Positions 36,623 through 45,951 of a DNA stretch of 64,000 nt are shown piece by piece. Within the stretch, counting starts at the first letter, position 1. Every line of letters starts with the position of its first letter. Source of the stretch: Bacilli bacterium (GTDB lineage: Bacteria > Bacillota_I > Bacilli_A > RF39 > UBA660); contig CAAERO010000040.1 of NCBI GenBank assembly GCA_900758495.1, forward strand, positions 4,991 to 68,990. Reading direction: 5' to 3'. Under the pieces are notes generated by a model. That model ran no database searches. It saw nothing but the letters and a program-made list of their open reading frames with translations, and was not told the DNA's origin. The translations under genes and the position numbers were made by a program.

Positions 36623-38047
36623 TTACTTATTTATAGTATCATACTTTTTATTTTCTAACATTCCATTAATAATAGTAGAAGCAGTTCTAACACTATTTTC
36701 ATCTGGAAATGCTACATATAAATTCATTCCTGGCATAGAATATGTTTCCATCAAAGCAGAACCACTTGATTCTACTGCTCTACTTATAACTTTCCACTTA
36801 GGCATAGTATCAATTTGTTCTTTTACATATGCTTTAATAGTTGAAGAAGGAATATTAGTTTGAATAAATTCATCTAAAACACTAGTAAACTTAGAATAAT
36901 TATTTAATATTTTCTTACTAGTAGTTACTTTATTAATAATTGCTTCTATTATTTTTTCTTGATGTAATCCTCTAGTATAATCACCTGATGGCATTTTCTT
37001 TCTTTCCCTAGCATATTCTAAAGCTTCCTTACCATTTAAATGTAACTTACCAACTTCAAAGTTTCTAGTATATCCTTTAAAAGCAACATCATTATCTATA
37101 TCAACACCATCAATAGAATCAACTACTTTTACTAAACTATCAAAATTAACTCTAATGTAATATGGTATTTTAGTATCTAAAAAGTCTTCAATAGTTTGTC
37201 TTGACATATCAATACCATAAATACCTGCATGAGTTAATTTATCTTTAATTCCTGTCGTACTATGAAGTTGTACTTGCATATCTCTTTGAATATTAGTTAA
37301 AAGCACTTCATGATTCTTAGAATTAACAGTCATTACAATATTAACATCACTTCTTGATACAGAATTAATATCACCAGCTGTATCTATACCACTTATTAAA
37401 ACGTTAAAAGGTTCATTACTATTAATAACAGTACTCTTTCCCCGTTTAACATAAATAACTACTTTATCTACTACTCTAGTATTATTCTTAAAATCTTTTA
37501 ATATATCATCTAATATTCTTTTACTATTAGAATTTAATAAAATACTATCTACTTTACCAGCAACTAAATCACTAGCTATAGTATTAATATTTTTATATTT
37601 AATAGTGTTTATATTTATCTTTTTATTTACTTCTTTCAATGCCTTTTGATAATTACTAGAACCATTATCTATAATAGCAAGATTTTTATTATCTAAATCA
37701 GATAATTCCTTATAATCACTATCTTTTTTAACTATTATATAGTAAATACTCTTCTCTTTCATAAAACTTATATTATCTAATAACTTATTAGTACTATTTA
37801 AATAAATAAGTCCTAAAAAAGATATTATACTAATGGTTATTGAACTAATAATACTTATAATTAGTAAAGATTTCTTATTACTTTTAAATATACTAAATAT
37901 AAATAATATACCAATAATAAGTAATAAACCAATCATCGGATAATAATACTTTCCAGGTAAAATATTTAACTCAGTAATAGAAATAGATATTAATAATAGA
38001 AATATAATAGCTATTATATTTAGAATAATATTTAATCTTTTTAACAT
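36623..38047 (-). CDS. LytR-CpsA-Psr (LCP) family ligase
   Basis: About 474 residues from MLKRLNII; the ATG lies 1 bp after the VanZ stop. There are four hydrophobic helices (to about 95), a roughly 100-residue accessory domain, and then the LCP domain: NVLISGIDTAG, SRSDVNIVMTVN, LLTNIQRDMQV, LNGKEALEYARERK and YTRGLHQEKIIEAI, with the conserved Arg and Asp residues. LCP enzymes move lipid-linked wall polymers onto peptidoglycan. As it lies downstream of the capsule genes, it probably anchors the capsule. It follows vanZ with coupled translation. Confidence 0.95.
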   Translation of the reverse strand: MLKRLNIILNIIAIIFLLLISISITELNILPGKYYYPMIGLLLIIGILFIFSIFKSNKKSLLIISIISSITISIISFLGLIYLNSTNKLLDNISFMKEKSIYYIIVKKDSDYKELSDLDNKNLAIIDNGSSNYQKALKEVNKKININTIKYKNINTIASDLVAGKVDSILLNSNSKRILDDILKDFKNNTRVVDKVVIYVKRGKSTVINSNEPFNVLISGIDTAGDINSVSRSDVNIVMTVNSKNHEVLLTNIQRDMQVQLHSTTGIKDKLTHAGIYGIDMSRQTIEDFLDTKIPYYIRVNFDSLVKVVDSIDGVDIDNDVAFKGYTRNFEVGKLHLNGKEALEYARERKKMPSGDYTRGLHQEKIIEAIINKVTTSKKILNNYSKFTSVLDEFIQTNIPSSTIKAYVKEQIDTMPKWKVISRAVESSGSALMETYSMPGMNLYVAFPDENSVRTASTIINGMLENKKYDTINK

Positions 38048-38048
38048 T

Positions 38049-38531
38049 CTACTCACCGATTCCCCTATTTTTTAATTTTATTATAAAAACAGCAATTAAG
38101 CCCCCTGATGTATCTATTAATACATCTATAAAACTACTAGTTCTCTCTCTAAACAATTGATGAAATTCATCAGTACAAGCATATAAGAAGCATATTAACA
38201 AACATAGAAACAATGTTTTCTTATTTTTAATACCACTCTTACAAAAAGCATTATATAAAAGCAATGTCAGTATAAGATATTCAGTAACATGTAAACACTT
38301 TCTTACTGGATAATTTAACTTCTTTGATATTTTCTTAATTCTTTTAGGTTGGTCATTATCTTTCTTAGTTATATTCATCTTATTAGTAGTATTAGCAACA
38401 ACAGTAATAGTTTTTTCTATCCCACCAACACTAGCTTTAGTTGATACTTCACCAGTCATATTAGACATAATAAATATTAATATCATCCAAAGAATAACTA
38501 ATAACCAACTAATATTTTTTTTATTAAACAT
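38049..38531 (-). CDS. VanZ-like membrane protein
   Basis: The 160-residue protein has four hydrophobic helices and the VanZ signatures ILWMILIFIMSNMTG, KCLHVTEYLIL and the closing YACTDEFHQLF with SFIDVLIDTSGGLIAV. VanZ-like proteins are linked to glycopeptide tolerance or cell-envelope polymer handling, but their biochemical role is not settled. It sits between a small unknown gene and the LCP ligase in one operon. Confidence 0.92.
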   Translation of the reverse strand: MFNKKNISWLLVILWMILIFIMSNMTGEVSTKASVGGIEKTITVVANTTNKMNITKKDNDQPKRIKKISKKLNYPVRKCLHVTEYLILTLLLYNAFCKSGIKNKKTLFLCLLICFLYACTDEFHQLFRERTSSFIDVLIDTSGGLIAVFIIKLKNRGIGE

Positions 38532-38533
38532 AC

Positions 38534-38776
38534 TTAATCTTTCTTTCTACTAAATTCAATTCTAGCAGGATAATATGTAATACTTATTTCTCTTGCCCGA
38601 AAGTAATTAGCCAAAGCTGATTTATGTTCAATATATGATTTACCACTTTTAACTGGTAATACATCAGAAGTCATTTTCTCATATTCATTTACTTTTATAC
38701 TATAATTATCTCTATCAGATAACTTCTTATTTACCTTTTTTTCTAGTTTTAAATACTTTTGATTTTTCCACCCCAT
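38534..38776 (-). CDS. Small basic protein, unknown
   Basis: About 80 residues from MGWKNQKYLKLEKK; this start has AAGGAAGTG well placed, unlike the longer ORF from 38800. It is soluble, rich in Lys, and ends in ITYYPARIEFSRKKD. It lies 2 bp before the vanZ start and shares the operon. I do not recognise it. Confidence 0.6.
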   Translation of the reverse strand: MGWKNQKYLKLEKKVNKKLSDRDNYSIKVNEYEKMTSDVLPVKSGKSYIEHKSALANYFRAREISITYYPARIEFSRKKD

Positions 38777-38874
38777 AAATATACACTTCCTTAATAACAT
38801 ATAGATGGTTCTCCCATCTGTGCCTTATTATACCACAATATTGTTTATAAGAAAATATTAAACAAAATATGGAT

Positions 38875-39022
38875 TAAATCATCACTTCAAACATAAACAT
38901 CAGTAAATGAATAAATTTACAATTATATTGTTAAATAATATGTGTCCATAAACAACCATAACAATTGCAAATTTCTTGAATACATCAATCCACTCAATTC
39001 TCTTTTTAATAATATCACCCAT
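38875..39022 (-). pseudogene. Decayed N-terminal fragment of an acyltransferase family 3 gene
   Basis: The minus strand from ATG at 39022 encodes 40 codons: MGDIIKKRIEWIDVFKK, then FAIVMVVYGHILF, ending in TGA at 38900. This is the typical start of acyltransferase-3 proteins, including the His after the first helix. In the next frame the sequence continues KFIHLLMFMFEVMI, the remains of the following helix, then stops. The gene is truncated and frameshifted. It directly follows the nitroreductase-like gene, at the end of the capsule block. Confidence 0.75.
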
Positions 39023-39034
39023 AAAAATAAATTT

Positions 39035-40027
39035 TTAAATTTTCCTATAAATATCTTCTATTTTTTTTCTTTTACTGAACAAAACTTCATTTTCATTTTT
39101 ATAATATCCCACAGTAATAATAACAGCAATTCTTTCACTTTTAGGAAGACCTAGTTCTTCTTTTAATTTTTCTTCTTCAGCAAACGTATTACCAGATTCA
39201 ATGAAGCAGCTACCTATTCCATGAACATGCAAAGAATTAACAAAATTCATAGCAAGTAAACCAGAGTTAAAATAGCCTTGATTTCTCTCACCTTCAAAAT
39301 ACATAGAATTCATATCGTATGTGATTAAAAAGTAGTTTATATTTTTTAATTCAAAATTTCCCAATCCCATGGCGTAATTTTTAACTTTCTCTTTCATATT
39401 TTCACTACTTATAAAATAAATTTTACACATTTGTCTATTGCAAGCTGATGGAGTATGAATAACTGAAGAAATTACATCATCAATTGTTTCTTTATCAAGT
39501 TTTTTTTCTGAAAAGTTTCTAATAGAATGACGACTGTTAACAATATCCTTATAATTTATATTGTTAACAGAACTCATTATGTCTTCTAATTTAATAATAT
39601 TCTTACCAAATGGAATATTAAGATCAGAAACATTGCTTAATGAATTTAAAAAAGATTTAACCATCATATATTCATCTGCATCTATCCATTGTTGTTTCTC
39701 ATAAAATTCACAATATTTTTTTAAGCAGGTAACTCCTAAAAAATATTCATAGCCTAAATTTTTGTCATTATTCTCCATATATTTTAAATTATTTATTAGC
39801 CTTTTGACCTTTTCAACTCCAAATCTTCTTGGATTTTTATTTAAAGTAGCTTTCTCAAGGCCATGAACTATCAACAATATATCATATTTCTTAGTATTAA
39901 TATTCTCAGTTGATTCTAAATAATTCTTAATAAAAAAACTTTTATCATTTCTAAATTCTCTATCTATTTTATATTTTTTTCTAATCTTTACCAAAAATTT
40001 GATTTTTTTTAAATGTTTTTTTATCAT
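39035..40027 (-). CDS. Nitroreductase-family protein of the capsule locus
   Basis: A 330-residue protein. After a roughly 150-residue helical N-terminal part, the nitroreductase fold is visible: VNSRHSIRNFSEKKL (FMN phosphate-binding start), THTPSACNRQ-like VIHTPSACNRQMCKIY, GLLAMNFVNSLHVHGIGSCFIESG and LGLPKSERIAVIITVGYY. Such fused proteins occur in polysaccharide clusters, where the substrate is not known. It overlaps the Wzx gene by 47 bp. Confidence 0.85.
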   Translation of the reverse strand: MIKKHLKKIKFLVKIRKKYKIDREFRNDKSFFIKNYLESTENINTKKYDILLIVHGLEKATLNKNPRRFGVEKVKRLINNLKYMENNDKNLGYEYFLGVTCLKKYCEFYEKQQWIDADEYMMVKSFLNSLSNVSDLNIPFGKNIIKLEDIMSSVNNINYKDIVNSRHSIRNFSEKKLDKETIDDVISSVIHTPSACNRQMCKIYFISSENMKEKVKNYAMGLGNFELKNINYFLITYDMNSMYFEGERNQGYFNSGLLAMNFVNSLHVHGIGSCFIESGNTFAEEEKLKEELGLPKSERIAVIITVGYYKNENEVLFSKRKKIEDIYRKI

Positions 40028-41438
40028 AATATGCTTCCTTTCTTTTTTTGAGTTTTATCATTAATATACTTACAATATTTTTATTTATCAAAATAGCATA
40101 CACAAAAGCTAATATTAATCCAAAAATATGTATATATAAATTATTCAAATAGTATGTTATAACAATAATTAGAGCAACAATTAAAGTATAAATTATTTTT
40201 TTATAATCATAAGTAATTTTAATGTATTTTTTATTTATATCATGCAATCTATATATAGACATTATCACAAAAGACACTAAAGTAGATATAGCAGCGGCAT
40301 ATAATCCAATAAATTTTATTAAAGCTAAGTGAACGCTTAAATTTAATAAAGCAGAAATAACTGAGGTTTTTGCAACTGCCTTTGTGTTTTTATTGCCAAT
40401 GTAAACAGCACTTAATAGGCCGACTATTACATTAAACAGTGAAGCAATAATCAAAATTGGAATTAAATTATAAGATGAATTATATTTAGCATTAATTATA
40501 ATATTAAAAACAAATGGTAAACAGGCAATAATTCCAAGTCCAATAGAGGAAAATAATGATAGTGCTATTCCAAAAACACGATTAAAAAATTTTTCAATAT
40601 CATTTTCCTTAATAAATAAACTTATTGATTCAGTCCAACTTATATTAAAAATATTGAACAAAGTTATATATACATTAGAAAACTTGCTTGATGCAGATAA
40701 AATTCCATTTGCTGACAATCCCAAAACCAAGGAAACAATTACCCTGTCAGATACATTAAAAACCCACCATGATAATTCATTAGGAATTAACGGAAATGAA
40801 TACTTCCATAACTTTTTTACATACTTAATATTGAATAAAGAAAGATGCAAATTTTTTGAAATTTTTTCTGCAAAAAACAAGTAAGTTATAGCAGCAGTCT
40901 GTCCAAATATATTACCAAGAATCATACCTTTTGCACCCATTTGAAATTTTAATAAAAATATTAAATTAAATAAAATTGTTACACTGGCATTAATAAAACT
41001 ACCTATTGAATATGTAATATTATTTCCTTTTCCTCTAGCAATTTGTTGAAAAAGTGATATATATATGTAGCAAATAACATTAATAAGCAACAAATGTTCA
41101 TATCCATTTTTAAAAATTGGTGACAAAAGCAAGTATATAATTATGAAAAATAAACATTGAATAGTTACCGAAATAATTCCGTTTGAAATTATCAAATTAT
41201 TCTTTTCTTTGTTTGTTCTATTATCTAATAATTCTCTAAAAACAGCCTGTTCAACTTGAAATGTTATTATGGGTAATAATAGCATTGATAAAGTTGTTAC
41301 TAAGTCAACTATTCCATACTCCTTAGTAGATAAAACAGCTGTATATAAAGGAAGTAAAAAAAATGTAACCAATTGTGTACATATTTTTCCAATAGTTATA
41401 ATAAAAGTATTTTTAAATAAATATTTTTCTTTAGTCAT
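39981..41438 (-). CDS. Wzx-type polysaccharide flippase
   Basis: A 485-residue protein with about 12-14 hydrophobic helices. It starts KNTFIITIGKICTQLVTFFLLPLYTAVLSTKEYGIVDLV, typical of the polysaccharide transporter (PST) branch of the MVF superfamily. It would flip the undecaprenyl-linked repeat unit outward for polymerisation by the Wzy protein encoded upstream. Its 3' end overlaps the nitroreductase-like gene. Confidence 0.94.
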   Translation of the reverse strand: MTKEKYLFKNTFIITIGKICTQLVTFFLLPLYTAVLSTKEYGIVDLVTTLSMLLLPIITFQVEQAVFRELLDNRTNKEKNNLIISNGIISVTIQCLFFIIIYLLLSPIFKNGYEHLLLINVICYIYISLFQQIARGKGNNITYSIGSFINASVTILFNLIFLLKFQMGAKGMILGNIFGQTAAITYLFFAEKISKNLHLSLFNIKYVKKLWKYSFPLIPNELSWWVFNVSDRVIVSLVLGLSANGILSASSKFSNVYITLFNIFNISWTESISLFIKENDIEKFFNRVFGIALSLFSSIGLGIIACLPFVFNIIINAKYNSSYNLIPILIIASLFNVIVGLLSAVYIGNKNTKAVAKTSVISALLNLSVHLALIKFIGLYAAAISTLVSFVIMSIYRLHDINKKYIKITYDYKKIIYTLIVALIIVITYYLNNLYIHIFGLILAFVYAILINKNIVSILMIKLKKRKEAYYDKKTFKKNQIFGKD

Positions 41439-41448
41439 AAAACCACCA

Positions 41449-42531
41449 TTATAAATTTTGTTTTAAAAATTCAATTGATTCTTTTCTAATGCTTTCGATT
41501 TTTGTATTTATTTTTTTATAATCAATAGTATTTTTTTTAATTTCTTCATTATAAATATTTTCTTCTAAACCCAATAAAGTTAGAAAATCTTCAACTCTTT
41601 TTGGATTAGAAGGATTTAAAATTGAAATAAAATTTTTGTTTAAATTAACAGAAAATGCTGTACCATGAAAAGAATCAGTTAAAACTAAATCAGAATTATT
41701 TATAAGACAAACGAATCTCTCTGGTGTAACATTTGTAAGATGATAATCAACATTTTTCTTCTTTGAATTTGAAAAAGCAATATATACTATAGGAAGATTA
41801 TAAGCTGATTTAACCTTTAATAAAATTTCCGAAATTTTATCATTAAAAGGCTCTAATAAATATAAAATTATATAGTTCTTTGGTATTTCATTCAAAATAC
41901 TATTATCATAGCAATTATTAACCCAATCATCTTTGTTAATAAGTAAAGTTGGGTCACATACTATTTTACTATTTATTCCTAATTCATTTAATTGATCTTT
42001 TGCAAACTTTTCCCTAACACTAATCGCATTAAAATCACTTAATTTTCCCTTAATATATATCATTTCAGAACTATTTAATTTATGGCTTCCCATACTTGAA
42101 GCAAAAGAAATTTTATTTTTAGCCTTAAAATCCAGTAAGTATGCAGGTTCAAATTTATTTCCTGTAATTAATGGATTCCAGACTTGATCACTACCCACAA
42201 CATAAGTATCAAACTTTAATTTTGAAATTTCTATACAATTTGTAACTTTTTTTGTTCTATCTAATTTATTAATAAAATTTTTGAAATTATTATTTCTAAT
42301 AAAATATGATTTTAAAAATATATTACGCAATAGATTTTTAACATTATGTATAAATGTAAAATTTTTTTTATAGCAAAATAATTTATTTTCCTTTTCCTCA
42401 TCTTTATTTACATAATCAATTATTTTACAATCATATCCCAATTTTTTTATTATATATTGAGTCGCATAAACTTGCAACATTGCACCATAATTATAAGATT
42501 TATGATATGTTATCAATCCTACTTTTTTCAT
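41449..42531 (-). CDS. Polysaccharide pyruvyl transferase family protein
   Basis: A 360-residue protein beginning KKVGLITYHKSYNYGAMLQVYATQ, the family hallmark, followed by YVVGSDQVWNPLITGN, and VLTDSFHGTAFSVNLNKNF near the C-terminal end. These enzymes add a pyruvyl ketal from PEP to sugars of surface polymers, giving negative charge. The gene overlaps the Wzy gene by 32 bp, so it belongs to the same capsule transcript. Confidence 0.93.
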   Translation of the reverse strand: MKKVGLITYHKSYNYGAMLQVYATQYIIKKLGYDCKIIDYVNKDEEKENKLFCYKKNFTFIHNVKNLLRNIFLKSYFIRNNNFKNFINKLDRTKKVTNCIEISKLKFDTYVVGSDQVWNPLITGNKFEPAYLLDFKAKNKISFASSMGSHKLNSSEMIYIKGKLSDFNAISVREKFAKDQLNELGINSKIVCDPTLLINKDDWVNNCYDNSILNEIPKNYIILYLLEPFNDKISEILLKVKSAYNLPIVYIAFSNSKKKNVDYHLTNVTPERFVCLINNSDLVLTDSFHGTAFSVNLNKNFISILNPSNPKRVEDFLTLLGLEENIYNEEIKKNTIDYKKINTKIESIRKESIEFLKQNL

Positions 42532-43864
42532 TTTTACCTCCTAAAAAATTTATTTTATAAATACAAAAGATTACTATATAACAGAAAAGAATATCAAAGA
42601 AGAAGTTAGAGAATGCTCCCCTGCAATAATACAAAGAATAGCATGCTACTATTATATAATATAGAATATTTCTTTTACCCATTCTTTCTGCAATTGATGT
42701 AATTAGAAACATTAGCATAGGCACAAAAATTGTAGCACCAAAAATTCCAAAATTAATAATTCCTTCGGCAACTGGATTAAATGCAAATCCTACATTCAAA
42801 TTATTTTTTTCTTTAAATTGCTGTGACAAGTCTTTAGGTTTGTTTGGTAAAATGAATGATGGAAATAATTTAGTAAAAGAATCATAATAATACGTTTTGC
42901 CGTAACTCAATTCTTCTGGATTATAATTTAATAAAGCATTGGTAATTGTAAATGTACAATAATACTCTGTAGTTGAACTGTATAATACGTCATTAATTTT
43001 ATGATTAGAAAAAGAAATATTCTCTCTAATTGCAGCACTAAACAGAAAAGCCACAAAAATAACGGAAATCATCAAGATATGTTTAAATTTTATTTTATTC
43101 ACTCTAGTTGCAAAAAGCATTATAACACCTATAAAAAAGGCTACGAAAACACTTCTTTCACATGTTAAGAAAATGCACCAATATACTGCAATATTAAGTA
43201 CTCTAATATAAAATGCAAAATTCTTTTTCTGATTTTTAAATAAGAAAGGCAATACCAAAAATAGTGAATACACAATAACATATAAATTTATATAATGACT
43301 TATACCACTATTTAAAACATCTCTTTTTTGTAATGTTGATAAACCAAAAAACGATGTACCATATGAAATAAGTTTAATTAAACAATATAATGTTGAAAAC
43401 AAAGCAATAAAATCATAAATTGTCAATTCACTATTTAAATTCATAGTTTTAGTTTTCAAATTATCAACCTTGCTTTTCATATCAATTACTTTAATTTTAT
43501 TGAAAGCAAATGATAAAATGTTGAAGATACTATAAATATTTATATATATTTTCAAGGCTTCATTCATTGTTGTTTGATTATAATTAAAGTAATAAAATCT
43601 TGGAGAATAATTGTCTAGAACAAACATTAGTGGTCCAATAAATGAATAGGCAAAAAAAACACAGCCATATATAAAATTAATATTAAAAAAGCAATTTTTA
43701 AGACTTTTCATTCTTTTAATTGAAAAAATTATTATAAAACCAAAATATAGCAAATATAAAACTAGTCTCAATTTAATATTATAATCTTTAACCGTATTAA
43801 TTAAAATAATTAAAAAGCTAACAAAAATTGATATAAGATTTATAAAAAATTCATTTTTTTTCAT
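42500..43864 (-). CDS. Wzy-type O-antigen/capsule polymerase
   Basis: A 454-residue protein with about 11-12 hydrophobic helices and one large outer loop (about 290-370) containing SYGKTYYYDSFTKLFPSFI and LPNKPKDLSQQFKEKNNLN. Poor motif conservation, the loop and the position between a GT2 and Wzx are typical of Wzy. It would polymerise repeat units outside the membrane. It overlaps both neighbours. Confidence 0.85.
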   Translation of the reverse strand: MKKNEFFINLISIFVSFLIILINTVKDYNIKLRLVLYLLYFGFIIIFSIKRMKSLKNCFFNINFIYGCVFFAYSFIGPLMFVLDNYSPRFYYFNYNQTTMNEALKIYINIYSIFNILSFAFNKIKVIDMKSKVDNLKTKTMNLNSELTIYDFIALFSTLYCLIKLISYGTSFFGLSTLQKRDVLNSGISHYINLYVIVYSLFLVLPFLFKNQKKNFAFYIRVLNIAVYWCIFLTCERSVFVAFFIGVIMLFATRVNKIKFKHILMISVIFVAFLFSAAIRENISFSNHKINDVLYSSTTEYYCTFTITNALLNYNPEELSYGKTYYYDSFTKLFPSFILPNKPKDLSQQFKEKNNLNVGFAFNPVAEGIINFGIFGATIFVPMLMFLITSIAERMGKRNILYYIIVACYSLYYCRGAFSNFFFDILFCYIVIFCIYKINFLGGKNEKSRIDNIS

Positions 43865-44852
43865 TTTCTTTTTTCCTCTTTTTGTTATAATTTATTAAAT
43901 ATATATTTTTATAAATAGTTGTAAAATACCCCATACAAATAATTTGTATTTTTTTTCTAAAACTATATATTTTTGAGTTTAAAATTAATTTAATATTATG
44001 TTTAATGTCATATTTGGTTTGATTAATAACATTCTTATAATTTTTCTGTCTTGAAATAAAAATTTTATTGCAACACGAAATTTCATTAAGAATGTGATAA
44101 ACAAAATACTCATTTTTTATTGATTTAGCGTTTTCAGAAATAAAATCATATAAAAGTTTGCTCATATATATATGATCCAAATCTTTTTCTTTAAAGATTT
44201 CATTTGTAATTGAATCCTCTCGTTGTAAATAATAATAATAGCAATCAGGCGTATAAACAATTTTATTACATTTATTAAATAGTTTTGCAGTAACTCCCAT
44301 ATCCTCATATAACTTTCCGATAGGATATAAGCAGTCATCACTAAATAATTCTCTTTTATACATTTTGTTAACAGCATTTGGTGCTACTCCTGATTGGTAA
44401 TCTATCATTTTTAACAACGCTTCTTCACTATTATATTCAAAATATTTATAACTATAATCATCATTAATCTCATCGCCAACATAGAAATACTTCATTCCAC
44501 AAATTGAAATATCAGACTGCGTTTTTAATAAATTATTCAATAAATTTTCAATCATGTACTTTGAAATAAAATCATCGCTATCAATAAAACAAATATAATT
44601 TCCATTGCTCCTTTTTATACCATAATTTCTTGCAGAAGATAATCCCCCATTTTTCTTGTGATATACTTTGATTCTTTCATCAATTTTAGCATATTCATCT
44701 AAAATAATACCGCTTTTGTCTGTAGAGCCATCGTCAATCAATATAATTTCTAAATTTTTATGAGACTGATTTATAACGCTATTTATACATTTTTTTAGAT
44801 ATTTTTCAACATTATAAACAGGTATAATTATTGAAATCAAATTGTCATCCAT
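43851..44852 (-). CDS. Glycosyltransferase family 2
   Basis: The 333-residue enzyme has SIIIPVYNVEKYL, IILIDDGSTDKSG and the metal-binding CFIDSDDFI, with the acceptor-side EDMGVTAKLF. It adds a sugar to the lipid-linked repeat unit at the cytoplasmic face. It overlaps the GT4 gene upstream by 8 bp and the Wzy gene downstream by 14 bp. Confidence 0.93.
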   Translation of the reverse strand: MDDNLISIIIPVYNVEKYLKKCINSVINQSHKNLEIILIDDGSTDKSGIILDEYAKIDERIKVYHKKNGGLSSARNYGIKRSNGNYICFIDSDDFISKYMIENLLNNLLKTQSDISICGMKYFYVGDEINDDYSYKYFEYNSEEALLKMIDYQSGVAPNAVNKMYKRELFSDDCLYPIGKLYEDMGVTAKLFNKCNKIVYTPDCYYYYLQREDSITNEIFKEKDLDHIYMSKLLYDFISENAKSIKNEYFVYHILNEISCCNKIFISRQKNYKNVINQTKYDIKHNIKLILNSKIYSFRKKIQIICMGYFTTIYKNIYLINYNKKRKKENEKK

Positions 44853-45945
44853 ATATTTCCTCCATATTTCTCATAATCGAATTTCTATCAAAATTATTAC
44901 TTTTAACCATATTCAACATATTTATCCGTTTATAGCCAATATTATCTTTCATGATATTGGCCCATTGTTTTGGTGAAGAAGAAAGACTAAGAAAAATTAA
45001 ATTATCACTTATTTTTGCATTTCTAGGAATTGTATCAGATGCAAAACATTTTAATCCTGCAGCTTGTGCTTCAATTAGAACAATTCCAAGTCCTTCGTAT
45101 AATGATGGAAATAAAAACAAATCAAATGCTTGCATATATTCATTCACATTCTTAATGTTTTCCAACAATATTATATTTTTTTCAATTTTTAATTCAACAA
45201 TTTTTCTCATTATGTCTTCTTTTGTTTCACCATTGCCTATTAATACTAATTTAGAGTTAGGCATAATCTCCAAAAATTCTTTGAAAACATCAATCAAAAA
45301 TGTATGGTTCTTTTGAGCAACAAATCTTCCTACGTGTCCCACAATAATATCGCTTTCTGCAAAATTTAGTTCTTTTCTAATTTCTTTTCTCATATTTAAA
45401 TCAAATAAAAATTTTTCTGTTTCAATACCATTATTAACAATCGTTAACTTTTGGGATTTAATTTTAAAGCAAAAATCGGCCGCTTCATTAGAGCATGCTA
45501 AATAAATATATTTTTTTTTAGTAAATAGTTGTTTCAAAAGAAAATTAGTTATTCTTTTAAAATAAAACTTATCATTATCTATTCCAGTATTATGTGCATG
45601 ACATACAATCTTTAAGTTCTTTTCTTTTATTAAACTTGCATAAAACAATCCAACACTGTTATACATATTAATATGAACTATATCATATTTACCTTTTTTT
45701 ATTGTTTTTTTAAAGTTTATGATTGAAAATAAAGTTCTCTTGATTGGATTTTTAATAATTGATTGATTCATCGCAATTATTTTGCAATTATTTTTTTGTA
45801 ATTTATCATCATAAATATTGGTTTCTTTTTGTGATGTAACTATAGTAAAATTATATTTTTTTGATAGTAACTCAACTAAATTAACTAGAAATGATTCAAT
45901 ACCACCGTTTGTCCATTTTTCACTATATAAACATATATTTTTCAT
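44845..45945 (-). CDS. Glycosyltransferase family 4
   Basis: The 366-residue GT-B enzyme begins with KWTNGGIESFLVNLVELL. It has VGHVGRFVAQKNHTFLIDVF, LVLIGNGE, and the donor-binding FLFPSLYEGLGIVLIEAQAAGL. It resembles its neighbour at 45952-47073 closely, so one may derive from the other by duplication. It is a cytoplasmic enzyme of repeat-unit assembly with unknown linkage. Confidence 0.94.
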   Translation of the reverse strand: MKNICLYSEKWTNGGIESFLVNLVELLSKKYNFTIVTSQKETNIYDDKLQKNNCKIIAMNQSIIKNPIKRTLFSIINFKKTIKKGKYDIVHINMYNSVGLFYASLIKEKNLKIVCHAHNTGIDNDKFYFKRITNFLLKQLFTKKKYIYLACSNEAADFCFKIKSQKLTIVNNGIETEKFLFDLNMRKEIRKELNFAESDIIVGHVGRFVAQKNHTFLIDVFKEFLEIMPNSKLVLIGNGETKEDIMRKIVELKIEKNIILLENIKNVNEYMQAFDLFLFPSLYEGLGIVLIEAQAAGLKCFASDTIPRNAKISDNLIFLSLSSSPKQWANIMKDNIGYKRINMLNMVKSNNFDRNSIMRNMEEIYG

Positions 45946-45951
45946 AGTTTC

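Noticed and set aside
44162..44377. 71-codon minus-strand ORF in another frame inside the GT2 gene
   Set aside because: It is fully contained within a clear glycosyltransferase in a different frame.
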